Assembly (NCBI GenBank): GCA_963932145.1
Contig: OZ010577.1
Coordinates: 14,485,889 to 14,549,888 of the forward strand
Direction of reading: 5' to 3'
Origin: Acanthosepion lycidas
Taxonomy: Eukaryota; Mollusca; Cephalopoda; Sepiida; Sepiidae
DNA length: 64,000 nucleotides
In this document: piece by piece, positions 27,597-40,858 of the stretch
How positions within the stretch are numbered: position 1 is the first letter of the stretch
How the letters are laid out: each line of letters begins with the position of its first letter
Made by a program: the position numbers and the translations under genes
Notes under the pieces: generated by a model
Told to the model about the DNA's origin: nothing
What the model saw: the letters and a program-made list of their open reading frames with translations, nothing else
Database searches by the model: none

Positions 27597-28190
27597 GTGA
27601 GCGTAGCATGCAAATGTTACGACTCACGTAACAGGTATTTCCTTGAAAAACTGTGTGGACGCAAAATGGGTGATCGCTGTATGTTTCTCTCCTACCGTGC
27701 GTTCTATTTACCTTTACATTCTTTCATTTCACTTTATGAACAGGCAAGGGCCTCCTCTAAAACCGGCTTACAATTATTTTTCATTCGAACTCATACAGTG
27801 AGCGTAGCATGCAAAGGATACTATTCATATAACAGGGATTTCCTTGAAAAACTGTGTGGACGCAAAGTGGGTGATCGCTGTATGTTTCTCTCCTGCCGTG
27901 CGTTCTATTTACCTTTACATTCTTTCATTTAACGTTATGAACAGGCAAGAGCCTCCTCTAAAACCGGCTTACAATTATTTTTCATTCGACTCATACAGTG
28001 AGCGTAGCATGCAAAGGATACTATTCATATAAAAGGGATTTCCTTGAAAAACTGTGTGGACGCAAAATGGGTGATCGCTGTATGTTTCTCTCCTACCGTG
28101 CGTTCTATTTACCTTTACATTCTTTCATTTAACTTTATGAACAGGCAAGAGCCTCCTCCAAAACCGGCTTACAATTATTTTTCATTCGAA
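25188..28190. repeat. Nested 9-mer in HOR E (1806-bp step)
   Basis: Blocks starting at 25188 and 26994 are homologous at a step of 1806 bp (nine monomers less 3 bp), with the CATTCGAAATCATAC marker at 25574 and 27380. After 27597 the sequence follows 25791 onward, including the CATTCGACTCAT one-base deletion at about 27986. HOR E is thus itself partly a double 9-mer. Confidence 0.78.
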
Positions 28191-28198
28191 CTCATACA

Positions 28199-29002
28199 GT
28201 GAGCGTAGCATGCAAAGGATACTATTCATATAACAGGGATTACCTTGAAAAACAGTGTGGACGCAAAATGGGTGATCGCTGTATGTTTCTCTCCTACCGT
28301 GCGTTCTATTTACCTTTACATTCTTTCATTTCACTTTATGAAGAGGCAAGGGCCTCCTCTAAAACCGGCTTACAATTATTTTTCATTCGAACTCATACAG
28401 TGAGCGTAGCATGCAAAGGTTACGACTCACGTAACTGGGATTTCCTTGAAAAACTGTGTGGACGCAAAATGGGTGATCGCTGTATGTTTCTCTCCTACCG
28501 TGCGTTCTATTTACCTTTACATTCTTTCATTTCACTTTATGAAGAGGCAAGGGCCTCCTCTAAAACCGGCTTACAATTATTTTTCATTCGAACTCATACA
28601 GTGAGCGTAGCATGCAAAGGAAACTATTCATATAACAGGGATTTCCTTGAAAAACAGTGTGGACGCAAAATGGGTGATCGCTGTATGTTTCTCTCCTACC
28701 GTGCATTCTATTTACCTTTACATTCTTTCATTTCACTTTATGAAGAGGCAAGGGCCTCCTCTAAAAACGGCTTACAATTATTTTTCATTCGAACTCATAC
28801 AGTGAGCGTAGCATGCAAAGGTTACGACTCACGTAACTGGGATTTCCTTGAAAAACTGTGTGGACGCAAAATGGGTGATCGCTGTATTTTTCTCTCCTAC
28901 CGTGCGTTCTATTTACCTTTACATTTTTCATTTCACTTTATGAACAGGCAAGGGCCTCCTCTGAAACCGGCTTACAATTATTTTTCATTCGAACTCATAC
29001 AG
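28199..29002. repeat. Strict B-A dimer, two copies (402 bp each)
   Basis: Monomers alternate B, A, B, A with shared private markers: GAAAAACAGTGTGG in both B units, AACTGGGATTTCC in both A units, and TATGAAGAGGCAAGG in the first three. The step is 402 bp (28199 and 28601). The final monomer has a one-base loss (ACATTTTTCATTTC) near 28921. Confidence 0.85.
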
Positions 29003-29805
29003 TGAGCGTAGCATGCAAAGGATACTATTCATATAACAGGGATTTCCTTGAAAAACTGTGTGGACGCAAAATGGGTGATCGCTGTATGTTTCTCTCCGGT
29101 CGTGCGTTCTATTTACCTTTACATTCTTTCATTTAACTTTATGAACAGGCAAGAGCCTCCTCTAAAACCGTCTTACAATTATTTTTCATTCGAACTCATA
29201 CAGTGTGCGTAGCATGCAAAGGTTACGACTCACGTAACAGGGATTTCCTTGAAAAACTGTGTGGACGCAAAATGGGTGATCGCTGTATGTTTCTCTCCTG
29301 TCGTGCGTTCTATTTACCTTTACATTCTTTCATTTCACTTTATGAACAGGCAAGAGCCTCCTCTAAAACCGGCTTACAATTATTTTTCATTCGAACTCAT
29401 ACAGTGAGCGTAGCATGCAAAGGTTACGACTCACGTAACAGGGATTTCCTTGAAAAACTGTGTGGACGCAAAATGGGTGATCGCTGTATGTTTCTCTCCT
29501 GTCGTGCGTTCTATATACCTTTACATTCTTTCATTTCACTTTATGAACAGGCAAGAGACTCCTCTAAAGCCGGCTTACAATTATTTTTCATTCGAACTCA
29601 TACAGTGAGCGTAGCATGCAAAGGTTACGACTCACGTAACAGGGATTTCCTTGAAAATCTGTGTGGACGCAAAATGGGTGATCGCTGTATGTTTCTCTCC
29701 TACCGTGCGTTCTATTTACCTTTACATTCTTTAATTTCACTTTATGAACAGGCAAGGGCCTCCTCTAAAACCGGCTTACAATTATTTTTCATTCGAACTC
29801 ATACA

Positions 29806-31613
29806 GTGAGCGTAGCATGCAAAGGATACTATTCATATAACAGGGATTTCCTTGAAAAACTGTGTGGACGCAAAGTGGGTGATCGCTGTATGTTTCTCTC
29901 CTGCCGTGCGTTCAATTTACCTTTACATTCTTTCATTTAACTTTATGAACAGGCAAGAGCCTCCTCTAAAGCCGGCTTACAATTATTTTTCATTCGAACT
30001 CATACAGTGAGCGTAGCATGCCAAGGATACTATTCATATAACAGGGATTTCCTTGAAAAACTGTGTGGACGCAAAGTGGGTGATCGCTGTATGTTTCTCT
30101 CCTGACGTGCGTTCTATTCACCTTTACATTCTTTCATTTAACTTTATGAACAGGCAAGAGCCTCCACTAAAACCGGCTTACAATTATATTTCATTCGAAC
30201 TCATACAGTGAGCGTAGCATGCAAAGGTTACGACTCACGTAACAGGGATTTCCTTGAAAAACTGTGTGGACGCAAAGTGGGTGATAGCTGTATGTTTCTC
30301 TACTGTCGTGCGTTCTATTTACCTTTACATTCTTTCATTTCACTTTATGAACAGGCAAGAGCCTCCTCTAAAACCGGCTTACAATTATTTTTCATTCGAA
30401 CTCATACAGTGAGCGTAGCATGCAAAGGTTACGACTCACGTAACAGGGATTTCCTTGAAAAACTGTGTGGACGCAAAGTGGGTGATAGCTGTATGTTTCT
30501 CTCCTGTCGTGCGTTCTATTTACCTTTACATTCTTTCATTTCACTTTATGAACAGGCAAGGGCCTCCTCTAAAACCGGCTTACAATTATTTTTCATTCGA
30601 ACTCATACAGTGAGCGTAGCATGCAAAGGGTACTATTCATATAACAGGGATTTCCTTGAAAAACTGTGTGGACGCAAAATGGGTGATCCCTGTAAGTTTC
30701 TCTCCTGCCGTGCGTTCTATTTACCTATACATTCTTTCATTTCACTTTATGAACAGGCAAGAGCCTCCTCTAAAACCGGCTTACAATTATTTTTCATTTG
30801 AACTTATACAGTGAGCGTAGCATGCAAAGGTTACGACTCACGTAACAGATATTTCCTTGAAAAACTGTGTGGACGCAAAGTGGGTGATCGCTGTATGTTT
30901 CTCTCCTGCCGTGCGTTCTATTTACCTTTACATTCTTTCATTTCACTTTATGAACAGGCAAGAGCCTCCTCTAAAACCGGCTTACAATTATTTTTCATTC
31001 GAACTCATACAGTGAGCGTAGCATGCAAAGGTTACGACTCACGTAACAGGGATTTCCTTGAAAAAATTGTGGACGCAAAATGGGTGATCGCTGTATGTTT
31101 CTCTCCTGCCGTGCGTTCTATTTAACTTTACATTCTTTCATTTCACTTTATGAACAGGCAAGAGCCTCCTCTAAAACCGGCTTACAATTATTTTTCATTC
31201 GAACTCATACAGTGAGCGTAGCATGCAAAGGATACTATTCATATAACAGGGATTTCCTTGAAAAACTGTGTGGACGCAAAATGGGTGATCGCTGTATGTT
31301 TCTCTCCTACCGTGCGTTCTATTTACCTTTACATTCTTTCATTTCACTTTGTGAACAGGCAAGAGCCTCCTCTAAAACCGGCTTAAAATTATTTTTCATT
31401 CGAACTCATACAGTGAGCGTAGCATGCAAAGGTTACGACTCACGTAACAGGGATTTCCTTGAAAAACTGTGTGGACGCAAAGCGGGTGATCGCTGTATGT
31501 TTCTCTCCTGCCGTGAGTTCTATTTACCTTTACATTCTTTCATTTCACTTTATGAACAGGCAAGGGCCTCCTCTAAAACCGGCTTACAATTATTTTTCAT
31601 TCGAACTCATACA
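29806..31613. repeat. HOR F copy 1 (9 monomers, 1808 bp)
   Basis: Repeated at a step of 1808 bp. Markers are GCATGCCAAGG near 30017, CCTGACGTGCGTTCTATTC near 30101, CTCTACTGTCGTG near 30298, GATCCCTGTAAG near 30686, TTCATTTGAAC near 30793 and the one-base loss GAAAAAATTGTGGACG near 31062. Confidence 0.9.
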
Positions 31614-33421
31614 CTGAGCGTAGCATGCAAAGGATACTATTCATATAACAGGGATTTCCTTGAAAAACTGTGTGGACGCAAAGTGGGTGATCGCTGTATG
31701 TTTCTCTCCTGCCGTGCGTTCTATTTACCTTTACATTCTTTCATTTAACTTTATGAACAGGCAAGAGCCTCCTCTAAAGCCGGCTTACAATTATTTTTCA
31801 TTCGAACTCATACAGTGAGCGTAGCATGCCAAGGATACTATTCATATAACAGGGATTTCCTTGAAAAACTGTGTGGACGCAAAGTGGGTGATCGCTGTAT
31901 GTTTCTCTCCTGACGTGCGTTCTATTCACCTTTACATTCTTTCATTTAACTTTATGAACAGGCAAGAGCCTCCACTAAAACCGGCTTACAATTATATTTC
32001 ATTCGAACTCATACAGTGAGCGTAGCATGCAAAGGTTACGACTCACGTAACAGGGATTTCCTTGAAAAACTGTGTGGACGCAAAGTGGGTGATAGCTGTA
32101 TGTTTCTCTACTGTCGTGCGTTCTATTTACCTTTACATTCTTTCATTTCACTTTATGAACAGGCAAGAGCCTCCTCTAAAACCGGCTTACAATTATTTTT
32201 CATTCGAACTCATACAGTGAGCGTAGCATGCAAAGGTTACGACTCACGTAACAGGGATTTCCTTGAAAAACTGTGTGGACGCAAAGTGGGTGATAGCTGT
32301 ATGTTTCTCTCCTGTCGTGCGTTCTATTTACCTTTACATTCTTTCATTTCACTTTATGAACAGGCAAGGGCCTCCTCTAAAACCGGCTTACAATTATTTT
32401 TCATTCGAACTCATACAGTGAGCGTAGCATGCAAAGGGTACTATTCATATAACAGGGATTTCCTTGAAAAACTGTGTGGACGCAAAATGGGTGATCCCTG
32501 TAAGTTTCTCTCCTGCCGTGCGTTCTATTTACCTTTACATTCTTTCATTTCACTTTATGAACAGGCAAGAGCCTCCTCTAAAACCGGCTTACAATTATTT
32601 TTCATTTGAACTCATACAGTGAGCGTAGCATGCAAAGGTTACGACTCACGTAACAGATATTTCCTTGAAAAACTGTGTGGACGCAAAGTGGGTGATCGCT
32701 GTATGTTTCTCTCCTGCCGTGCGTTCTATTTACCTTTACATTCTTTCATTTCACTTTATGAACAGGCAAGAGCCTCCTCTAAAACCGGCTTACAATTATT
32801 TTTCATTCGAACTCATACAGTGAGCGTAGCATGCAAAGGTTACGACTCACGTAACAGGGATTTCCTTGAAAAAATTGTGGACGCAAAATGGGTGATCGCT
32901 GTATGTTTCTCTCCTGCCGTGCGTTCTATTTAACTTTACATTCTTTCATTTCACTTTATGAACAGGCAAGAGCCTCCTCTAAAACCGGCTTACAATTATT
33001 TTTCATTCGAACTCATACAGTGAGCGTAGCATGCAAAGGATACTATTCATATAACAGGGATTTCCTTGAAAAACTGTGTGGACGCAAAATGGGTGATCGC
33101 TGTATGTTTCTCTCCTACCGTGCGTTCTATTTACCTTTACATTCTTTCATTTCACTTTGTGAACAGGCAAGAGCCTCCTCTAAAACCGGCTTAAAATTAT
33201 TTTTCATTCGAACTCATACAGTGAGCGTAGCATGCAAAGGTTACGACTCACGTAACAGGGATTTCCTTGAAAAACTGTGTGGACGCAAAGCGGGTGATCG
33301 CTGTATGTTTCTCTCCTGCCGTGAGTTCTATTTACCTTTACATTCTTTCATTTCACTTTATGAACAGGCAAGGGCCTCCTCTAAAACCGGCTTACAATTA
33401 TTTTTCATTCGAACTCATACA
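31614..33421. repeat. HOR F copy 2 (9 monomers, 1808 bp)
   Basis: All the markers of copy 1 recur here, including the shared one-base deletion near 32870. Visible differences are very few, for example CTCATACAG for CTTATACAG after TTCATTTGAA. The last monomers merge into the G 5-mer. Confidence 0.9.
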
Positions 33422-33556
33422 CTGAGCGTAGCATGCAAAGGATACTATTCATATAACAGGGATTTCCTTGAAAAACTGTGTGGACGCAAAGTGGGTGATC
33501 GCTGTATGTTTCTCTCCTGCCGTGCGTTCTATTTACCTTTACATTCTTTCATTTAA

Positions 33557-35035
33557 CTTTATGAACACGCAAGAGCCTCCTCTAAAACCGGCTTACAATT
33601 ATTTTTCATTCGAACTCATACAGTTAGCGTAGCATGCAAAGGATACTATTCATATAACAGGGATTTCCTTGAAAAACTGTGTGGACGCAAAATAGGTGAT
33701 CGCTGTATGTTTCTCTCCTACCGTGCGTTCTATTTACCTTTACATTCTTTCATTTCACTTTATGAACAGGCAAGGGCCTCCTCTAAAACCGGCTTACAAT
33801 TATTTTTCATTCGAACTCATACAGTGAGCGTAGCATGCAAAGGTTACGACTCACGTAACAGGGATTTCCTTGAAAAACTCTGTGGACGCAAAGTGGGTGA
33901 TCGCTGTATGTTTCTCTCCTGCCGTGCGTTCTATTTACCTTTACATTCTTTCATTTCCCTTTATGAACAGGCAAGAGCCTCCTCTAAAACCGGCTTACAA
34001 TTATTTTTCATTCGAACTCATACAGTGAGCGTAGCATGCAAAGGATACTATTCATATAACAGGGATTTCCTTGAAAAACTGTGTGGACGCAAAATGGGTG
34101 ATCGCTGTATGTTTCTCTCCTACCGTGCGTTCTATTTACCTTTACATTCTTTCATTTCACTTTGTGAACAGGCAAGAGCCTCCTCTAAAACCGGCTTAAA
34201 ATTATTTTTCATTCGAACTCATACAGTGAGCGTAGCATGCAAAGGTTACGACTCACGTAACAGGGATTTCCTTGAAAAACTGTGTGGACGCAAAGCGGGT
34301 GATCGCTGTATGTTTCTCTCCTGCCGTGAGTTCTATTTACCTTTACATTCTTTCATTTCACTTTATGAACAGGCAAGGGCCTCCTCTAAAACCGGCTTAC
34401 AATTATTTTTCATTCGAACTCATACACTGAGCGTAGCATGCAAAGGATACTATTCATATAACAGGGATTTCCTTGAAAAACTGTGTGGACGCAAAGTGGG
34501 TGATCGCTGTATGTTTCTCTCCTGCCGTGCGTTCTATTTACCTTTACATTCTTTCATTTAACTTTATGAACACGCAAGAGCCTCCTCTAAAACCGGCTTA
34601 CAATTATTTTTCATTCGAACTCATACAGTTAGCGTAGCATGCAAAGGATACTATTCATATAACAGGGATTTCCTTGAAAAACTGTGTGGACGCAAAATAG
34701 GTGATCGCTGTATGTTTCTCTCCTACCGTGCGTTCTATTTACCTTTACATTCTTTCATTTCACTTTATGAACAGGCAAGGGCCTCCTCTAAAACCGGCTT
34801 ACAATTATTTTTCATTCGAACTCATACAGTGAGCGTAGCATGCAAAGGTTACGACTCACGTAACAGGGATTTCCTTGAAAAACTCTGTGGACGCAAAGTG
34901 GGTGATCGCTGTATGTTTCTCTCCTGCCGTGCGTTCTATTTACCTTTACATTCTTTCATTTCCCTTTATGAACAGGCAAGAGCCTCCTCTAAAACCGGCT
35001 TACAATTATTTTTCATTCGGACTCATACAGTGAGC
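33557..35035. repeat. HOR G, 5-mer of 1005 bp, one full and one partial copy
   Basis: TTTCATTTCCCTTTATG at about 33949 recurs 1005 bp later, as do AAAATAGGTGATCG, GAAAAACTCTGTGG, CACTTTGTGAACAGG and CAAAGCGGGTGATCG. The end of HOR F (about 33018-33556) is already a partial copy of the same 5-mer. The second full copy diverges near 35035, where a type A monomer replaces a type B one. Confidence 0.85.
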
Positions 35036-36019
35036 GTAGCATGCAAAGGTTACGACTCACGTAACAGGGATTTCCTTGAAAAACTGTGTGGACGCAAAAT
35101 GGGAGATCGCTGTATGTTTCTCTCCTGTCGTGCGTTCTATTTACCTTTACATTCTTTCATTTCACTTTATGAAAAGGCAAGAGCCTCCTCTAAAGCCGGC
35201 TTACAATTACTTTTCATTCGAACTCATACAGTGAGCGTAGCATGCAAAGGTTACGACTCACGTAACAGGGATTTCCTTGAAAATCTGTGTGGACGCAAAA
35301 TGGGTGATCGCTGTATGTTTCTCTCCTACCGTGAGTTCTATTTACCTTTACAATCTTTCATTTCACTTTATGAACAGGCAAGAGCCTCCTCTAAAACCGG
35401 CTTACAATTATTTTTCATTCGAACTCATACAGTGAGCGTAGCATGCAAAGGTTACGACTCACGTAACAGGGATTTCCTTGAAAAACTGTGTGGACGCAAA
35501 ATGGGTGATCGCTGTATGTTTCTCTCCTACCGTGCGTTCTATTTACCTTTACATTCTTTCATTTCACTTTATGAACAGGCAAGGGCCTCCTCTAAAACCG
35601 GCTTACAATTATTTTTCATTCGAACTCATACAGTGAGCGTAGCATGCAAAGGATACTATTCATATAACAGGGATTTCCTTGAAAAACTGTGTAGACGCAA
35701 AGTGGGTGATCGCTGTATGTTTCTCTCCTGCCGTGCGTTCTATTTACCTTTACATTCTTTCATTTAACTTTATGAACAGGCAAGAGCCTCCTCTAAAGCC
35801 GGCTTACAATTATTTTTCATTCGAACTCATACAGTGAGCGTAGCATGCAAAGTATACTATTCATATAACAGGGATTTCCTTGAAAAACTGTGTGGACGCA
35901 AAATGGTTGATCGCTGTATATTTCTCTCCTACCGTGCGTTCTATTTACCTTTACATTCTTTCATTCCACTTTATGAACAGGCAAGGGCCTCTTCTGAAAC
36001 CGGCTTACAATTATATTTC

Positions 36020-37627
36020 ATTCGAACTCATACAGTGAGCGTAGCATGCAAAGGTTACGACTCACGTAACAGGGATTTCCTTGAAAAACTGTGTGGACGC
36101 AAAGTGGGTGATAGCTGTATGTTTCTCTCCTGTCGTGCGTTCTATTTACCTTTAATTTCTTTCATTTCACTTTATGAACAGGCAAGGGCCTCCTCTAAAA
36201 CAGGCTTACAATTATTTTTCATTCGAACTCATACAGTGAGCGTAGCATGCAAAGAGTACTATTCATATAACAGGGATTTCCTTGAAAAACTGTGTGGACG
36301 CAAAATGGGTGATGGCTGTAAGTTTCTCTCCTGCCGTGCGTTCTATTTACCTTTACATTCTTTCATTTCACTTTATGAACAGGCAAGAGCCTCCTCTAAA
36401 ACCGGCTTACAATTATTTTTCATTCGAACTCATACAGTGAGCGTAGTATGCAAAGGTTACGACTCACGTAACAGATATTTCCTTGAAAAACTGTGTGGAC
36501 GCAAAGTGGGTGATCGCTGTATGTTTCTCTCCTGCCGTGCGTTCTATTTACCTTGACATTCTTTCATTTCACTTTATGAACAGGCAAGAGCCTCCTCTAA
36601 AACCGGCTTACAATTATTTTTCATTCGAACTCATACAGTGAGCGTAGCATGCAAAGGTTACGACTCACGTAACAGGGATTTCCTCGAAAAACTGTGTGGA
36701 CGCAAAATGGGTGATCGCTGTATGTTTCTCTCCTGCCGTGCGTTCTATTTACCATTACATTCTTTCATTTCACTTTATGAACAGGCAAGAGCCTCCTCTA
36801 AAACCGGCTTACAATTATTTTTCATTCGAACTCATACAGTGAGCGTAGCATGCAAAGGATACTATTCATATAACAGGGATTTCCTTGAAAAACTGTGTGG
36901 ACGCAAAATGGGTGATCGCTGTATGTTTCTCTCCTACCGTGCGTTCTATTTACCTTTACATTCTTTCATTTCACTTTGTGAACAGGCAAGAGCCTCTTCT
37001 AAAACCGGCTTAAAATTATTTTTCATTCGAACTCATACAGTGAGCGTAGCATGAAAAGGTTACGACTCACGTAACAGGGATTTCCTTGAAAAACTGTGTG
37101 GACGCAAAGTGGGTGATCGCTGTATGTTTCTCTCCTGCCGTGAGTTCTATTTACCTTTACATTCTTTCAGTTCACTTTATGAACAGGCAAGAGCCTCCTC
37201 TAAAACGGGCCTACAATTATTTTTCATTCGAACTCATACAGTGAGCGTAGCATGCAAAGGTTACGACTCACGTAACAGGGATTTCCTTGAAAAACTGTGT
37301 GGACGCAAAATGGGTGATCGCTGTATGTTTCTCTCCTGCCGTGCGTTCTATTTACCTTTACATTCTTTCATTTCACTTTATGAAAAGGCAAGAGCATCCT
37401 TTAAAACCGGCTTACAATTATTTTTCATTCGAACTCATACAGTGAGCGTAGCATGCAAAGGATAATATTCATATAACAGGGATTTCCTTGAAAAACTGTG
37501 TGGACGCAAAATGGGTGATCGCTGTATGTTTCTCTCCTGCCGTGCGTTCTATTTACCTTTACATTCATTCATTTCACTTTATGAACAACCAAGAGCCTCC
37601 TCTAAAACCGGCTTACAATTATTTTTC
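36020..37627. repeat. HOR H copy 1 (8 monomers, 1608 bp)
   Basis: TTTAATTTCTTTCATTTC at 36151 recurs at 37759, a step of 1608 bp. Other shared markers are GATGGCTGTAAG, ACCTTGACATTC, TTCCTCGAAAAAC, TTACCATTACATTC, CACTTTGTGAACAGG and TTTCAGTTCAC. Copy 1 has a private GCATGAAAAGG near 37050. Confidence 0.88.
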
Positions 37628-38940
37628 ATTCGAACTCATACAGTGAGCGTAGCATGCAAAGGTTACGACTCACGTAACAGGGATTTCCTTGAAAAACTGT
37701 GTGGACGCAAAGTGGGTGATAGCTGTATGTTTCTCTCCTGTCGTGCGTTCTATTTACCTTTAATTTCTTTCATTTCACTTTATGAACAGGCAAGGGCCTC
37801 CTCTAAAACAGGCTTACAATTATTTTTCATTCGAACTCATACAGTGAGCGTAGCATGCAAAGGGTACTATTCATATAACAGGGATTTCCTTGAAAAACTG
37901 TGTGGACGCAAAATGGGTGATGGCTGTAAGTTTCTCTCCTGCCGTGCGTTCTATTTACCTTTACATTCTTTCATTTCACTTTATGAACAGGCAAGAGCCT
38001 CCTCTAAAACCGGCTTGCAATTATTTTTCATTCGAACTCATACAGTGAGCGTAGCATGCAAAGGTTACGACTCACGTAACAGATATTTCCTTGAAAAACT
38101 GTGTGGACGCAAAGTGGGTGATCGCTGTATGTTTCTCTCCTGCCGTGCGTTCTATTTACCTTGACATTCTTTCATTTCACTTTATGAACAGGCAAGAGCC
38201 TCCTCTAAAACCGGCTTACAATTATTTTTCATTCGAACTCATACAGTGAGCGTAGCATGCAAAGGTTACGACTCACGTAACAGGGATTTCCTCGAAAAAC
38301 TGTGTGGACGCAAAATGGGTGATCGCTGTATGTTTCTCTCCTGCCGTGCGTTCTATTTACCATTACATTCTTTCATTTCACTTTATGAACAGGCAAGAGC
38401 CTCCTCTAAAACCGGCTTACAATTATTTTTCATTCGAACTCATACAGTGAGCGTAGCATGCAAAGGATACTATTCATATAACAGGGATTTCCTTGAAAAA
38501 CTGTGTGGACGCAAAATGGGTGATCGCTGTATGTTTCTCTCCTACCGTGCGTTCTATTTACCTTTACATTCTTTCATTTCACTTTGTGAACAGGCAAGAG
38601 CCTCTTCTAAAACCGGCTTAAAATTATTTTTCATTCGAACTCATACAGTGAGCGTAGCATGCAAAGGTTACGACTCACGTAACAGGGATTTCCTTGAAAA
38701 ACTGTGTGGACGCAAAGTGGGTGATCGCTGTATGTTTCTCTCCTGCCGTGAGTTCTATTTACCTTTACATTCTTTCAGTTCACTTTATGAACAGGCAAGA
38801 GCCTCCTCTAAAACGGGCCTACAATTATTTTTCATTCGAACTCATACAGTGAGCGTAGCATGCAAAGGTTACGACTCACGTAACAGGGATTTCCTTGAAA
38901 AACTGTGTGGACGCAAAATGGGTGATCGCTGTATGTTTCT
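37628..38940. repeat. HOR H copy 2 (partial, about 6.5 monomers)
   Basis: This block matches copy 1 at 1608 bp to about 38940. There CCTAACGTGCG appears, and the following sequence (GGTCTCCTGAAAAACC, GCGAAGGATACTATTC, GGAAGCAAAATGG) instead resembles the dimer at 14439-14840. It is the last block to contain the TCCTACCGTG variant. Confidence 0.85.
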
Positions 38941-40054
38941 CTCCTAACGTGCGTTCTATTTACCTTTACATTTTTTCATTTCACTTTATGAACAGGCAAG
39001 GGTCTCCTGAAAAACCGGCTTACAATTATTTTTCATTCGAACTCATACAGTGAGCGTAGCATGCGAAGGATACTATTCATATGACAGGGATTTCCTTGAA
39101 AAACTGTGTGGAAGCAAAATGGGTGATCGCTGTATGTTTCTCTAGTGCCGTGCGTTCTATTTACCTTTACATTCTTTCATTTCACTTTATGAACAGGCAA
39201 GAGCCTCTTCTAAAACCGGCTTACAATTATTTTTCATTCGAACTCATACAGTGAGCGTAGCATGCAAAGGTTACGACTCACGTAACAGGGATTTACTTGA
39301 AAAACTGTGTGGACGCAAAGTGGGTGATCGCTGTATGTTTCTCTCCTGCCGTGCGTTCTATTTACCTTTACATTCTTTCATTTCACTTTATGAACAGGCA
39401 AGGGTCTCCACTAAAACCGGCTTACAATTATTTTTCATTCGAACTCATACAGTGAGCGTAGCATGCAAAGGTTACGACTCACGTAACAGGGATTTCCTTG
39501 AAAAACTGTGTGGACGCAAAATAGGTGATCGCTGTATGTTTCTCTCCTGCCGTGCGTTCTATTTACCTTTACATTCTTTCATTTCACTTTATGAACAGGC
39601 AAGAGCCTCCTCTAAAACCGGCTTACAATTATTTTTCATTCGAACTCATACAGTGAGCGTAGCATGCAAAGGTTACGACTCACGTAACAGGGATTTCCTT
39701 GAAAAACTGTGTGGACGCAAAATGGGTGATCGCTGTATGTTTCGCTCCTGCCGTGCGTTCTATTTACCTTTACATTCTTTCATTTCACTTTATGAACAGG
39801 CAAGAGCCTCCTCTAAAAGCTGCTTACAATTATTTTTCATTCGAACTCATACAGTGAGCGTAGAATGCAAAGGTTACGACTCACGTAACAGGGATTTCCT
39901 TGAAAAACTGTGTGGACGCAAAGTGGGTGATCGCTGTATGTTTCTCTCCTGCCGTGCGTTCTATTTACCTTTACATTCTTTCATTTAACTTTATGAACAG
40001 GCAAGGGCCTCCTCTAAAACCGACTTACAATTATTTTTCATTCGAACTCATACA

Positions 40055-40456
40055 GTGAGCGTAGAATGCAAAGGTTACGACTCACGTAACAGGGATTTCC
40101 TTGAAAAAATGTGTGGACGCAAAATGGGTGATCGCTGTATGTTTTTCTCCTGCCGTGCGTTCTATTTACCTTTACATTCTTTCATTTAACTTTATGAACA
40201 GGCAAGTGTCTCCACTAAAACTGGCTTACAATTATTTTTCATTCGAACTCATACACTGAGCGTAGCATGCAAAGGATACTATTCATATAACAGGGATTTC
40301 CTTGAAAAACTGTGTGGACGCAAAATGGGTGATCGCTGTATGTTTCTATCCTGCCGTGCGTTCTATTTACCTTTACATTCTTTCATTTAAATTTATGAAC
40401 AGGCAAGAGGCTCCACTAAAAGCTGCTTACAATTATTTTTCATTCGAACTCATACA
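40055..40456. repeat. Dimer I, isolated copy (402 bp)
   Basis: An A-B dimer with GTAGAATGCAAAGG, GAAAAAATGTGTGG, ATGTTTTTCTCC, CACTGAGCG and CATTTAAATTTATG. The same dimer occurs at 42668 (13 monomers away) and 43070 (15 monomers away), showing copying across 2.6-3.0 kb. Confidence 0.8.
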
Positions 40457-40858
40457 GTGAGCGTAGCATGCAAAGGTTACGACTCACGTAACAGGGATTT
40501 CCTTGAAAAAATGTGTGGACGCAAAATGGGTGATCGCTGTATGTTTCTCTCCTGCCGTGCGTTCTATTTACCTTTACATTCTTTCATTTCACTTCATGAA
40601 AAAGCAAGAGCCTCCTCTAAAGCCGACTTACAATTATTTTTCATTCGAACTCATACAGTGAGCGTAGCATGCGAAGGATACTATTCATATAACAGGGATT
40701 TCCTTGAAGAACTGTGTGGAAGTAAAATGGGTGATCGCTGTATGTTTCTCTAGTGCCGTGCGTTCTATTTACCTTTACATTCTTTCATTTCAGTTTATGA
40801 ACAGGCAAGAGCGTCCTCTAAAACCGGCTTACAATTATTTTTCATTCGAACTCATACA

